Source: Chryseobacterium sp. HSC-36S06 | GTDB lineage: Bacteria > Bacteroidota > Bacteroidia > Flavobacteriales > Weeksellaceae | Length of the DNA: 64,000 bases | NCBI RefSeq assembly: GCF_024171485.1 | Contig: NZ_JALJZX010000003.1 | Location: forward strand, 124,001 to 188,000 | Reading direction: 5' to 3' | Shown here: one piece after another, positions 23,786-32,974 of the stretch | How positions within the stretch are numbered: the first letter of the stretch is position 1 | Layout of the letters: every line of letters begins with the position of its first letter | Position numbers and translations under genes: made by a program | The notes under the pieces: model-generated | Told to the model about the DNA's origin: nothing | The model's input: only the letters and a program-made list of their open reading frames with translations | The model's database searches: none

Positions 23786-24844
23786 ATGAGTATAACGCAG
23801 GTAAAAGCTTACGGAACCGAGGCGAAAGATAAAGACTTACAGGAAATGCAGATCGAGCGACGCGATGTGCGGCCAACAGACATTGAAATTGATATTCTGT
23901 ACTGTGGCGTTTGTCACAGCGACCTTCACACCGCAAGAAACGACTGGGGCGGAACTAAATACCCTTCGGTTCCGGGCCATGAAATTATTGGGAAAATCAC
24001 AAGAATCGGTTCCGAAGTTACCAAATTCAAGGTCGGCGATCTGGCCGGCGTTGGCTGTCTGGTAGATTCGTGCAGAGAATGCGAAAGCTGCAAAAAAGAT
24101 CTTGAACAGTACTGTTTGAACGGTTCTACAGGAACCTACAACAGCAAAGACCAGTTTTTAGGCGGACATACTTTCGGAGGATATTCTGAAAAAGTGGTTG
24201 TTGATGAAGCCTTCGGATTACTTATTCCGGAAAACCTCGATCTGAAAGCGGTGGCGCCATTGCTTTGCGCAGGAATTACAACCTGGTCTCCGCTTAAGCA
24301 CTGGAATGTAGGTCCGGGCTCGAAAGTGGCCGTTGTGGGTCTCGGCGGTTTAGGTCACATGGCGATTAAACTGGCAAAAGGTTTAGGCGCGGAGGTGACT
24401 TTATTCTCAAGAAGTCCGGATAAAATTCAGGATGCTTTAAATTTAGGCGCTGATGCGGTGGTAATTTCTACCTACGAAAATGAAATGACCGCGGCAAAAG
24501 GTAAATTCGATTTGATTATTGACACCGTGCCTTACGATCACGATATCAATCCGTATATTTCAACATTGGGAGTCAGCGGAACTTTGGTTTTGGTCGGCTA
24601 TATCGGCAAAATGGATGACGGACTTTTCACGCCACCCATGATTGGCGGAAGAAGATCTGTTGCAGGTTCTGTAATCGGCGGAATTAAAGAAACTCAGGAG
24701 ATGCTTGATTTCTGCGGTGAACATAATATTCTTCCGGAAATTGAAATGATTAACATGCAGGACATTAACACGGCTTACGAAAGAATGCTGAAAAGCGATG
24801 TGAGATACCGATTTGTTATCGATATGCAGAGTCTGAAAGGTTAA
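23786..24844 (+). CDS. Zinc-dependent NAD(P)-linked alcohol dehydrogenase (YahK/CAD type)
   Basis: 352 residues from the ATG at 23786. It is a medium-chain dehydrogenase: catalytic-zinc segment CGVCHSDLHTARNDWG followed by PGHEIIG, structural-zinc cysteines in SCRECESCKKDLEQYC, and the Rossmann motif VVGLGGLGHMAIK. Closest by pattern is the YahK/cinnamyl-alcohol-dehydrogenase-like group, which reduces a wide range of aldehydes with NADPH. It is transcribed alone from its own promoter and ends at a strong terminator. The physiological substrate cannot be inferred. Confidence 0.92.
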   Translation: MSITQVKAYGTEAKDKDLQEMQIERRDVRPTDIEIDILYCGVCHSDLHTARNDWGGTKYPSVPGHEIIGKITRIGSEVTKFKVGDLAGVGCLVDSCRECESCKKDLEQYCLNGSTGTYNSKDQFLGGHTFGGYSEKVVVDEAFGLLIPENLDLKAVAPLLCAGITTWSPLKHWNVGPGSKVAVVGLGGLGHMAIKLAKGLGAEVTLFSRSPDKIQDALNLGADAVVISTYENEMTAAKGKFDLIIDTVPYDHDINPYISTLGVSGTLVLVGYIGKMDDGLFTPPMIGGRRSVAGSVIGGIKETQEMLDFCGEHNILPEIEMINMQDINTAYERMLKSDVRYRFVIDMQSLKG

Positions 24845-24869
24845 AAACTTTCAGGTAAAAATATATTAT

Positions 24870-24904
24870 AAAATCCGGCTGTTTCGTTCAGCCGGATTTT
24901 TTTT
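24870..24904 (+). terminator. Intrinsic terminator between convergent genes
   Basis: Perfect 12-bp stem AAAATCCGGCTG/CAGCCGGATTTT with a 7-nt loop and a run of eight T on the plus strand (four on the minus). It serves the alcohol dehydrogenase gene and perhaps the facing phosphatase gene. Confidence 0.9.
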
Positions 24905-24910
24905 GAATTT

Positions 24911-26176
24911 TTACTTAAGAACTTTCTTTGCTGTACAGCTTTTTCCGTCGATGGATTCTGTAATTTCCAGTCCGAGAATTTCAGCCACCATCGGATAAAT
25001 ATTGACGTTTCTGAACTGGCCAACCTTCTTCCCTTTTCTAAAAGCCGGTCCCGAAGCTGCGAAACTCGCCTTCATCTCAGGAACTTTGAAAGGACTATAA
25101 CCATGCTTTCCGGGAGTCTTTTTGGATGTAGGTTCAAGGAAGATTTTTGGAGCATTGGGAACGAGTAAAATCTGTCCGATTCTGCTAAACCGGTCATCGG
25201 CTGTGCGGTAATGTAATCTTTTTGGAAATTTTTCGGTAAGATAAACTTTGTAACCGCTGGTTTTATTCCTCTTTAATTCGCGGTAAACCTCATCAACTTC
25301 GCTTTCATTTTTTACCGTAATGCGCAGCAAAGTCTGTGAATTGTTAATAATAAAACGGTTTTTATCCTGTAGCAGTGCCGGAATTTCAAGTGTGCTTTCT
25401 ACATCTACATCAATCATCCCGTGATCCGATACAAAAATGAAATTCACATTCGGAAGCTGTAGCCCGTTCACTTTATCCATCAGTGTCCCGATAGCGTCGT
25501 CGACAAACTGTACAGCATTTTGGACTTCCAGAGATTCAGATCCATACAAATGTCCGTTTTTATCAACTTCGGGAAAATAAAAGCTAATGAAATGCGGTCT
25601 TTTTTCTTCGGGAAGTTTCAGCCAGTTCAGTACAATATTGGTTTTCTCATCTGCGGTGAATTTTTCGTGATAATTGTAATAATAGGTAGGTCTTGTTCCA
25701 CCGGCGTCGCTGTTTGAAGCTACCCAAAATAAAGATGCGGACAGCATCCCCTGCTGTTCGGCAAGACTCCAGATCGGCGTGCCGCCGAGCCAAGATCCAT
25801 CAGATATTTTTGACTGCATACTCATCCCGAAATAATCGTTTCTTTTTTTATCATAGAAATAATTGTCAACAAAACCCGTGTGCGAAGGATATAGTCCCGT
25901 AATTATGGTGTAATGATTCGGGCCGGTAATCGAAGGATAGCCCGGAATCATCGCTTTTGCCGAAACGCCGTTTTCTGCAAGTTTCAGGATATTTTGGGCA
26001 TTGTATTTTTTGGCATAATCATGCCGGAAACCGTCAGCAGATATTAAAATTACATATGGCTTTGTGAGTGCCTGTGGTGTATTTTTCCGTTCGCGAACAA
26101 CAATCTGTGCGGTATCGATTTGCGAAAACCCTAAAACAGACAGCACTACACACAATCCTAAAAATAAACGTTTCAT
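24911..26176 (-). CDS. Ecto-nucleotide pyrophosphatase/phosphodiesterase-type alkaline phosphatase family protein
   Basis: 421 residues with a signal peptide ending VLGFSQ. The core is the alkaline-phosphatase fold of the NPP group: metal-binding Asp48 in ISADGFRHDY, the nucleophile Thr84 in PSITGPNHYTI, then FVDNYFYD, DKNGHLYGSES, SDHGMIDV and the final GKHGY segment that supplies metal ligands. NPP enzymes cleave nucleotide pyrophosphates or phosphodiesters in the periplasm. Substrate choice is not predictable from this alone. The promoter box CAAATTTA (complement of TAAATTTG) lies at 26194-26201. Confidence 0.9.
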   Translation of the reverse strand: MKRLFLGLCVVLSVLGFSQIDTAQIVVRERKNTPQALTKPYVILISADGFRHDYAKKYNAQNILKLAENGVSAKAMIPGYPSITGPNHYTIITGLYPSHTGFVDNYFYDKKRNDYFGMSMQSKISDGSWLGGTPIWSLAEQQGMLSASLFWVASNSDAGGTRPTYYYNYHEKFTADEKTNIVLNWLKLPEEKRPHFISFYFPEVDKNGHLYGSESLEVQNAVQFVDDAIGTLMDKVNGLQLPNVNFIFVSDHGMIDVDVESTLEIPALLQDKNRFIINNSQTLLRITVKNESEVDEVYRELKRNKTSGYKVYLTEKFPKRLHYRTADDRFSRIGQILLVPNAPKIFLEPTSKKTPGKHGYSPFKVPEMKASFAASGPAFRKGKKVGQFRNVNIYPMVAEILGLEITESIDGKSCTAKKVLK

Positions 26177-26193
26177 AATGGCAATTTATCCTA

Positions 26194-26201
26194 CAAATTT
26201 A
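26194..26201 (-). promoter_or_regulatory. Promoter -7 box of the NPP-type phosphatase gene
   Basis: On the minus strand TAAATTTG, 17 bp upstream of the ATG at 26176. Confidence 0.55.
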
Positions 26202-26351
26202 AATGAAATTGTAATGGTTTAAGGTTAAGTTCAGGTAATATGGGTCATAAAAAAGTTAATAAAAATTCAGGTATTATCAATATTCAAAGACAATTTGCAT
26301 TAATACAGTTAACAATTATTAACTATATTTTAGAAATTATTAATAAAATAT

Positions 26352-26359
26352 TACATTTG
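26352..26359 (+). promoter_or_regulatory. Promoter -7 box of the 1631-residue T9SS gene
   Basis: TACATTTG in a very AT-rich stretch, 21 bp before the ATG at 26381. Confidence 0.5.
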
Positions 26360-26380
26360 TAGAGAACTCTATATTTTGCC

Positions 26381-29300
26381 ATGAAAAAACTTCTACTCCT
26401 TCTTTATTTTATTATTTCCACGACATCCTACGCCCAACTTGACCGCGAACATTGGTTTGCGCCGATGGTGGACCGTGTGGGTAATGGATCGCAATTCCAA
26501 TCAATTTATATGTCGACCAATGAAAGCGTCCCTTTTAAAGTAGATATATATAATAACAATGTCATCATCGGTTCTGTTACGATCAGTAAAAATAATCCTC
26601 AGAAATTTAGCGTAACAAGAAGCATGATTATTACAACACTTCAAAACGATCTTTTCAGGCCGGTCACCAAGGGAATTTATCTAAAGGGAGATAAGCCGTT
26701 TTTCGCGAGTCTCAGATTTTCTATAATGAATCACGGAGAAATTTTAACTTCAAAGGGCACCGCGGGAATCGGAACAGAATTTAGAGCCGTAATGGCACCT
26801 ATTACCGTTAACAACAGCATTCTGAACTTTATGACGAGTGTGATGGCTACGGAAGACAATACCACGGTAACGGTTACTGAATTTAATCCCAATGTGGGAT
26901 TTTCCGATAATATCCCGCGAAGCCAGATTAACTTTAACTTAAATAAAGGGCAATCTTATATTATTGACGGAAGGGGAAATAATTCGCAGAATTACACAGG
27001 ATTTATAGGAGCAAAAATAGTCGCCAGTAAGCCGGTTTCCATCACCAATGGTAACTTCAATGGGCAGTATGCAGGTAGCCATTCCTCGTCATCAGACATA
27101 TTGATGGATCAGGGCGTACCTGTAGAGAAACTGGGCCAGGAATTCGTTTTGATGAAGGGGAATGGAACGACGGATTCAAATATGGAAAAAGCCATTATTG
27201 TCGCCACCGAAGATAATACTGAAATTTATATTAACGGTTCCGCCACGCCCGTGGCAACCATCAATACCGGGCAGTTTTATACCACTAATAACATTGCTTA
27301 TGTGAATCAGGGGTTTAATCATTTCAACATGCATATTAAGTCTACCAAGAATGTGTATGTCTACCAGTTACTGGCCGGTGATGCAGGATCTTCCATGGTG
27401 GCAACCGGCGGTTTTAATTATATACCGCCTCTAAGCTGTTATTTACCAAAAAAAATTGATGAAATTGGACGAATTGATGAAAACGAATATTCTTCAAACG
27501 GTGTTTCGTATAGCGCCACGGTTCCTACGAAACTTAACATTATTACCGAGAAAGGTGCCACAATAGATGTAAAACGAAACGGAACATCAATGGTACTTAG
27601 CGCTCTAAATGGTCCATTCAACGTAATAGGCGCGCCTAACTGGGTCACCTATTCCATTCCCGGAGTGTACGGGAACATTGCGGTATTTTCTTCAAAAGCT
27701 GTTACTGCTGGGATCTCCGCAGGAAATGATGCGGTAGGCTACGGTGGTTATTTCGCAGGATTCTCTTTTATTCCGGCGATTACCAAAACTGAAGGCGACT
27801 GTTTGCCGGGAGTTAAACTGGAGGTTACAGAAGGTTTCGATTCTTACGAATGGTTGATTAAAAATCCCGACGGAACTTACAGTCCGGCGCCGGGAACCAA
27901 CAATACTTTTACATACATTCCGCCACAAGCCGGAATTTACGCGGTAAAAGTAAAACAGGGATCGTGTGCGGAAATTCAGACTCAGGATTTTAAATTCTAT
28001 AACTGTACCACCTTTACCAACTACGATTACAACAGCTGCGGAAATGAGATTATTACGCCTGCTTTTGCGCTTAGCAGCCAGACTGTGAATCCTTCAACTG
28101 TTCAAATTGTTACGCAGCCAACAAAAGGTACCGTAACGATTGCACTAGACGGTAAACTGACCTATACCGCCTTTGCGAATGTCAGCGGAACCGACACCTT
28201 TAAATTTTCTTTCTGCGGAGTTGGCCCAATCCCGGATTGTGAAACGGTGCAGATCACCATTAAAATGATCGAAAAGTATGATGACAAAATTCTGCAGGAA
28301 TGTTCTACAAACGGCATTGCAACCTATAATTTAACATTAGCACCAGTTTCGCCGGACACTTCACTGGTTAAAACTTATTTTAAAACATTCCCTGGTGCGG
28401 AAAACAATATTCCGGGAGATCAAATCCTGAACTTTACCAGCTATACTTCTGCTGACGCATTTATTTATGTCCGCCTGGTAAATTCCATTGGCTGTATTTC
28501 CGTGGCTAAAGTAGAACTGAAATCAAAATTAGCTCCGGAAGTAAAGGAGAATCTCTATACCAAGCTGCACTGTGATGAAGATGTGGACGGTAAAATTGAC
28601 GGAATTTATAAAGTTGACTTAACCACCGTAACGCCGACAGTTTTGGTACAGGCTTCCAACTTTGTGGTAAAATATTATGATACGCTTCCAAAAGCAACTG
28701 CCGGCCTGAACAATAACATCACAGGGATTTTCTCCTTTACAGGCAACACTTCTGTATGGATCAGAGTGGATGCACCGAATGGCTGTCCTCCTATAATTAA
28801 AGAAATTCAGCTGAAAGTGGGAACTAAATTCACGGTTGCAACACCACAGTCAAAAATCGTCTGCGACACCAACCTAGACAACACAGAAAACATCAGCCTC
28901 AATGATTATCTTTCTTTGTTTACAGGTGATACCGCTGCAACAGTGAAATTCTTCTCGACTTTAGCAAATGCACAGAACAATACACCTGCAATTACAGGAA
29001 ATCAGACCATCACTGCTGACAAGACTTTTTATTACAGATTCTCGAAAACTGGATTCTGTGATGAAATCGGTGAACTTACTATTTTATTTAAAAAAGCTAC
29101 CCCGTCCACGACACTTCCGGCAAATGTTCCCGTTTGCCAGGGCGGTACGACAACGTTGGATGTAGGAACGGGTTACACAGGAATTCTCTGGAGCACCGGA
29201 GACAACACCCAAACAATTATTGCAGGTGCGGGAACCTATACAGTTGATTTCACGAATGCTGACGGCTGTACCTACCGCCAGATTGTAACAGTTACAGATT

Positions 29301-31276
29301 CCCCAAAACCGCAATGGAATATCGCCGCTTATAACGCAACCAACTGTGATGATGATTTCGACGGTATTATTAAAGTGAAATTCTCTGCCATTACACCACT
29401 GATCATACAGAACGCTGCGCTGTTTACCGTTGAATACTCACTTTTTTCAGACTTTAGAACACTTTTGCCTAATGACTGGACATATACCAGCGACACCCCG
29501 GTATATGTGAGAGCGTATTCAGCAGTTTGTCCGGCTGAAGGAAGATTGATTGATTTCAAAATCGGGAATACCCTTCCCCTAATTTCCGCAACCGAAACGG
29601 TAACCGTTTGCGACAATGACGCGAACGGTACGGAAAATATTAATCTTGCCACGTACAGAAATCTATTCACTGCCGATGCGGCGGCGAGCGTAAGATATTT
29701 CGCCACCTTAGCAAACGCGCAGGCAAATACTCCGACAATTACCGCTGCACAGGCGATTACCGGAAACAAAACTTTTTATTACCGATTCAAGAAAACAGGT
29801 TTCTGCGATGTGATCGGGACTTTAAATATCGTATTGAAAACCGGAACCCCTTCTGCAACACTTCCGGCGACGGTAAATGTTTGTCAGGGTTCAACAACAA
29901 CTTTAAATGTCGGAACCAGATATACCACCATTTTGTGGAGCACAGGCGCTGACACGCCCACAGTAAATGTAGGTGCAGGAAACTATTGGGTTGACCTTAC
30001 CAACGCTTCAGGATGTGTCTACAGGCAGACCGTAACGGTAACAGATTCACCGAAACCTCAGTGGAATATCGCGGCATATAATGCGGTGAAATGTGATGAT
30101 AATTTTGATGGCATCATTAATGTGAAATTCTCTGATATAACACCACTGATCGTACAGAACGCTGCGCTTTTTACAGTAGAATATTCACTTTTCTCAGACT
30201 TCAGAACCTTGTTGCCTAACGACTGGACCTATACAACAGCAGCCACGGTATTTGTAAGAGCTTATTCTACAGTTTGTGGGGCCGAGGTAAAACAGATTGA
30301 TTTCAAAGTCGGAAATTCTGTGCCACTGTTGCAGCCGAGTGCTACCGTAAAAGAATGCGACGATGATTTCGATGCTGTAAAATCAATTAATCTGGCTGAT
30401 TATCTTTCGGTATTTAGCTCAGATGCGGGAGTCACCGCTTCTTATTATTTGACTTTAGCTGATGCTCAAAAAAATCTAAACGGAATTTCAAGTCAGGTAA
30501 GTGTTTCCGGAACCGGTATTTACTATCTAAGACTGCATAAAAATAATCTATGCGATGTGATTGCGAAGTTGACCGTCAATATTCAGATTCCAAAAAAATC
30601 CACACAACTTGCCGACAGGCAAATCTGTCCAGAGGCTACCACAGTGCTCAATGCGGGTTCCGGATTTGACAAATACCTGTGGAGTACAGGTGAAACTACC
30701 CCTTCAATCAGTGCTACGGTAGGTGAGTATTGGGTAGATCTCACGCATAATGGATGTACTTACCGACAGACAGTTGCTGTGACTGCAGTTTCGCTTCCGG
30801 AAATCACCGGTGTGGTAATACAGGGAAGCACGGTAACCGTGACTGCCACAGGTGGAAACGCGCCTTATCAGTATGCAATTGACGGCGGCACATATCAATC
30901 CTCCAATGTATTCACCAACGTGAGAGGCGGCGACCACATTGTGTCCGTAATTTCTGCTGACAACTGTACTCCTGTGACCGCGACCATTAATGTTATTGAA
31001 CTTTACAATGCTATTACTCCCAATGGAGACGGGATTAATGATGTGCTGAATTACTCTGCGCTACTTAAAAAAGAGGAAGCATTCCTGCAGATTTATGACC
31101 GTTACGGTAAACTGGTTTTCACCGGAGACCAAAACAACCGATTTACCTGGGATGGTAAAATATCCGGAAAAAGTCTGGGTACCGGAACTTTCTGGTATGT
31201 GATGAAATGGAAGGAACCCGGATCAGGCACCGTGACCGAATACAGCGGCTGGGTGCTGGTAAAGAACAGAGAATAG
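26381..31276 (+). CDS. Giant T9SS-secreted adhesin-like protein with IgGFc-binding N-terminus and gliding-motility C-terminal domain
   Basis: 1631 residues. Signal peptide ends TTSYAQ. Residues ~30-460 resemble the IgGFc_binding domain (paired blocks such as FNLNKGQSYIIDGRGN and FNYIPPLSCYLPKKID). The middle has many strand-rich Ig-like modules, including two near-identical units of 249 codons (period 747 bp, e.g. 29111 and 29858), each with a C...LWSTG...YWVDLT module followed by PKPQWNIAAYNA. A third LWSTG module follows one period later. The last ~90 residues, from AITPNGDGINDVLNY to TFWYVMKWK, are the gliding motility-associated type B T9SS sorting domain, which is not cleaved in the same way as type A and often keeps proteins on the surface or releases them. 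Likely a surface adhesin. Its partner is unknown. Confidence 0.92.
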   Translation: MKKLLLLLYFIISTTSYAQLDREHWFAPMVDRVGNGSQFQSIYMSTNESVPFKVDIYNNNVIIGSVTISKNNPQKFSVTRSMIITTLQNDLFRPVTKGIYLKGDKPFFASLRFSIMNHGEILTSKGTAGIGTEFRAVMAPITVNNSILNFMTSVMATEDNTTVTVTEFNPNVGFSDNIPRSQINFNLNKGQSYIIDGRGNNSQNYTGFIGAKIVASKPVSITNGNFNGQYAGSHSSSSDILMDQGVPVEKLGQEFVLMKGNGTTDSNMEKAIIVATEDNTEIYINGSATPVATINTGQFYTTNNIAYVNQGFNHFNMHIKSTKNVYVYQLLAGDAGSSMVATGGFNYIPPLSCYLPKKIDEIGRIDENEYSSNGVSYSATVPTKLNIITEKGATIDVKRNGTSMVLSALNGPFNVIGAPNWVTYSIPGVYGNIAVFSSKAVTAGISAGNDAVGYGGYFAGFSFIPAITKTEGDCLPGVKLEVTEGFDSYEWLIKNPDGTYSPAPGTNNTFTYIPPQAGIYAVKVKQGSCAEIQTQDFKFYNCTTFTNYDYNSCGNEIITPAFALSSQTVNPSTVQIVTQPTKGTVTIALDGKLTYTAFANVSGTDTFKFSFCGVGPIPDCETVQITIKMIEKYDDKILQECSTNGIATYNLTLAPVSPDTSLVKTYFKTFPGAENNIPGDQILNFTSYTSADAFIYVRLVNSIGCISVAKVELKSKLAPEVKENLYTKLHCDEDVDGKIDGIYKVDLTTVTPTVLVQASNFVVKYYDTLPKATAGLNNNITGIFSFTGNTSVWIRVDAPNGCPPIIKEIQLKVGTKFTVATPQSKIVCDTNLDNTENISLNDYLSLFTGDTAATVKFFSTLANAQNNTPAITGNQTITADKTFYYRFSKTGFCDEIGELTILFKKATPSTTLPANVPVCQGGTTTLDVGTGYTGILWSTGDNTQTIIAGAGTYTVDFTNADGCTYRQIVTVTDSPKPQWNIAAYNATNCDDDFDGIIKVKFSAITPLIIQNAALFTVEYSLFSDFRTLLPNDWTYTSDTPVYVRAYSAVCPAEGRLIDFKIGNTLPLISATETVTVCDNDANGTENINLATYRNLFTADAAASVRYFATLANAQANTPTITAAQAITGNKTFYYRFKKTGFCDVIGTLNIVLKTGTPSATLPATVNVCQGSTTTLNVGTRYTTILWSTGADTPTVNVGAGNYWVDLTNASGCVYRQTVTVTDSPKPQWNIAAYNAVKCDDNFDGIINVKFSDITPLIVQNAALFTVEYSLFSDFRTLLPNDWTYTTAATVFVRAYSTVCGAEVKQIDFKVGNSVPLLQPSATVKECDDDFDAVKSINLADYLSVFSSDAGVTASYYLTLADAQKNLNGISSQVSVSGTGIYYLRLHKNNLCDVIAKLTVNIQIPKKSTQLADRQICPEATTVLNAGSGFDKYLWSTGETTPSISATVGEYWVDLTHNGCTYRQTVAVTAVSLPEITGVVIQGSTVTVTATGGNAPYQYAIDGGTYQSSNVFTNVRGGDHIVSVISADNCTPVTATINVIELYNAITPNGDGINDVLNYSALLKKEEAFLQIYDRYGKLVFTGDQNNRFTWDGKISGKSLGTGTFWYVMKWKEPGSGTVTEYSGWVLVKNRE
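29092..30790 (+). repeat. 747-bp tandem coding repeats within the T9SS protein
   Basis: Two nearly full copies of a 249-codon unit (starting about 29101 and 29848) and a partial third (LWSTG module about 30627-30790). Whole blocks such as NAALFTVEYSLFSDFRTLL are identical between copies while linkers differ. The reading frame is kept, so unequal recombination could change the number of modules. Confidence 0.8.
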
Positions 31277-31293
31277 TAAAAACCAACGCCATA

Positions 31294-31328
31294 AAAAAAC
31301 CTGAATTCCACGGATATTCAGGTTTTTT
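31294..31328. terminator. Bidirectional terminator between the T9SS gene and coaE
   Basis: Stem AAAAAACCTGAAT/ATTCAGGTTTTTT with T runs on both strands, between convergent genes. Confidence 0.9.
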
Positions 31329-31345
31329 ATTTTTGAATTTGATTA

Positions 31346-32104
31346 TCATTCGCTTAAGGCGGTGAGTTTAATGAGCATCTTTTCAGTTTCTGTTTTCAGC
31401 TCTTCAATCCCATCATTATTAAAAATGATGAAATCAGCGCGTTTTATTTTATCTTTTTCAGGCATCTGTTTGTCCATCACGGCTTCAATTTCGCGGTAGG
31501 TTTTGCCGTCTCTGTCCATCACGCGCTTAATTCTGATATTGTCATCAGCGGTTACCAGAATTGATTTATAGCAATTTTCATTCAATTTTAATTCAAACAG
31601 CAAAGCGGTTTCTTTAAAGAGAAATTCAGCATCCTGACTTCCTACCCAGCTTTCAAAATCAGTTTTAACAGCAGGATGAATTAAAGAATTGAGCTTTAGC
31701 AATAATTCCTGATTACCGAATACCCTTTCTGCAACATATCTGCGGTTATAAAAACCGTTCTCATTATAGGCTTCTTGCCCTAAAAGATTGATGATGCGAT
31801 GTTTTAAATCCTCATCAACATTTACAATGTCTTTGGCGCGGTCATCAGAATAATAAACCGGAAAGCCTGCTTCTTCTATGAATTTGGCCACCGTAGTTTT
31901 TCCGGAACCGATACCGCCGGTTAAGCCGATTACTTTTGTTGAGGGTTGATGGTTAATAGTTGCTTGATCAAACATAAAAATTTGTTCTGCGTTTGAAGGA
32001 AATTCAGAATGAATCGCAAAATTTAGCTCTTTGTCGGTATGGCCGTCATAATCATTTGTATGATCGGGATTTCCACCGAAATCTAATCCTGTATCTTCAC
32101 TCAT
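31346..32104 (-). CDS. coaE: Dephospho-CoA kinase with N-terminal extension
   Basis: Residues from about 56 on are a standard dephospho-CoA kinase: P-loop IGLTGGIGSGKTT (about 59-70), then YYSDDRAKDIV, LNSLIHPAV, ETALLFE and the lid with RVMDRDGKT. It phosphorylates dephospho-CoA, the last step of CoA synthesis. CoaE is normally about 200 residues; this frame has about 55 extra at the N-terminus, an acidic low-complexity stretch, and DNA at 31944-31957 that matches the heptamer repeat GGTTRAT seen at 38874. The real start may be the Met at codon 44 (31975). Last gene of the ruvB operon, 3 bp after the MBL gene. Confidence 0.9.
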   Translation of the reverse strand: MSEDTGLDFGGNPDHTNDYDGHTDKELNFAIHSEFPSNAEQIFMFDQATINHQPSTKVIGLTGGIGSGKTTVAKFIEEAGFPVYYSDDRAKDIVNVDEDLKHRIINLLGQEAYNENGFYNRRYVAERVFGNQELLLKLNSLIHPAVKTDFESWVGSQDAEFLFKETALLFELKLNENCYKSILVTADDNIRIKRVMDRDGKTYREIEAVMDKQMPEKDKIKRADFIIFNNDGIEELKTETEKMLIKLTALSE

Positions 32105-32107
32105 CTT

Positions 32108-32974
32108 CTAGTAACCGAAAACGTCGTTCATGCTGAAAGTTTCATCCAGACGCACGCCTTTTTCAGTCATTTTCAGACTGGCAAGTTCGTTGTGGGCATC
32201 GTGTTCAAAAAAGAGCAAGTATTCATTATCCACGCACTGCTTCAGAAATTTACCTTTTTCCTCCATCGTCAACAGCGGACGTGTATCGTAACCCATCACA
32301 TAAACCTGGGGAATATGCCCGGCTGTCGGGATTAAATCTGCCGCAAAAACGATGGTTTTTTCCTGATACTGAATTACGGGAAGCATCTGCTTTTCGGTAT
32401 GTCCGTCTACGAAAATTACATCCATTTTAAGGTCGGGTGCGAAGCCGTAGTTACCATTCTGCGGAGTCGGCAAAAAGTTAAGCTGACCGCTTTCCTGCAT
32501 CGGGAGTATATTTTCTTTCAGAAAGCTTGCTTTTTCCCGTGGATTGGGTTCTGTTGCCCATTTCCAGTGTTCTTCATTGGTCCAGAAGTGCGCATTTTTA
32601 AAGGCGGGACGGTAACCGGTTTTGTCATCATTCCATTCAATCGCGCCGCCACAATGATCGAAATGAAGGTGAGTAAGAAAAACATCGGTAATATCTTCTC
32701 GAACGAAGCCGTATTTTTTGAGGTTTTTATCCAGGGAATCATCACCCCATAGTGAATAATGTCCGAAGAATTTTTCGTCCTGTTTGTTTCCGAGGCCGCA
32801 ATCGATAAGGATTAATTTTTTTCCGTCTTCCACTAAAAGGGAGCGTGTCCCGAGTTCGATTAAATTTCTTTCATCTGCAGGGTTTGTCTTTTCCCAGATG
32901 GTCTTCGGGACGACGCCAAACATGGCACCGCCATCAAGCTTAAATTTTCCGCACTGTATAGGATAGAGTTTCAT
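32108..32974 (-). CDS. MBL-fold metallo-hydrolase
   Basis: 288 residues, cytoplasmic. The zinc-binding motif HxHxDH is THLHFDHCGG (about 102-111), with further ligands in DGHTEKQ and FFEHDAH. The layout, with an N-terminal LIDCGLG strand, resembles the lactonase/arylesterase-like MBL group (AttM/AidC type), but also many uncharacterised hydrolases. Substrate unknown. Its ATG overlaps the stop codon of the PaiB-like gene (ATGA), so the two are translationally coupled. Confidence 0.87.
   Translation of the reverse strand: MKLYPIQCGKFKLDGGAMFGVVPKTIWEKTNPADERNLIELGTRSLLVEDGKKLILIDCGLGNKQDEKFFGHYSLWGDDSLDKNLKKYGFVREDITDVFLTHLHFDHCGGAIEWNDDKTGYRPAFKNAHFWTNEEHWKWATEPNPREKASFLKENILPMQESGQLNFLPTPQNGNYGFAPDLKMDVIFVDGHTEKQMLPVIQYQEKTIVFAADLIPTAGHIPQVYVMGYDTRPLLTMEEKGKFLKQCVDNEYLLFFEHDAHNELASLKMTEKGVRLDETFSMNDVFGY

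Noticed and set aside
24870-24904. Riboswitch or structured RNA in the gap between convergent genes
   Set aside because: A perfect 12-bp stem with eight T, between two stop codons, is fully explained as a terminator.
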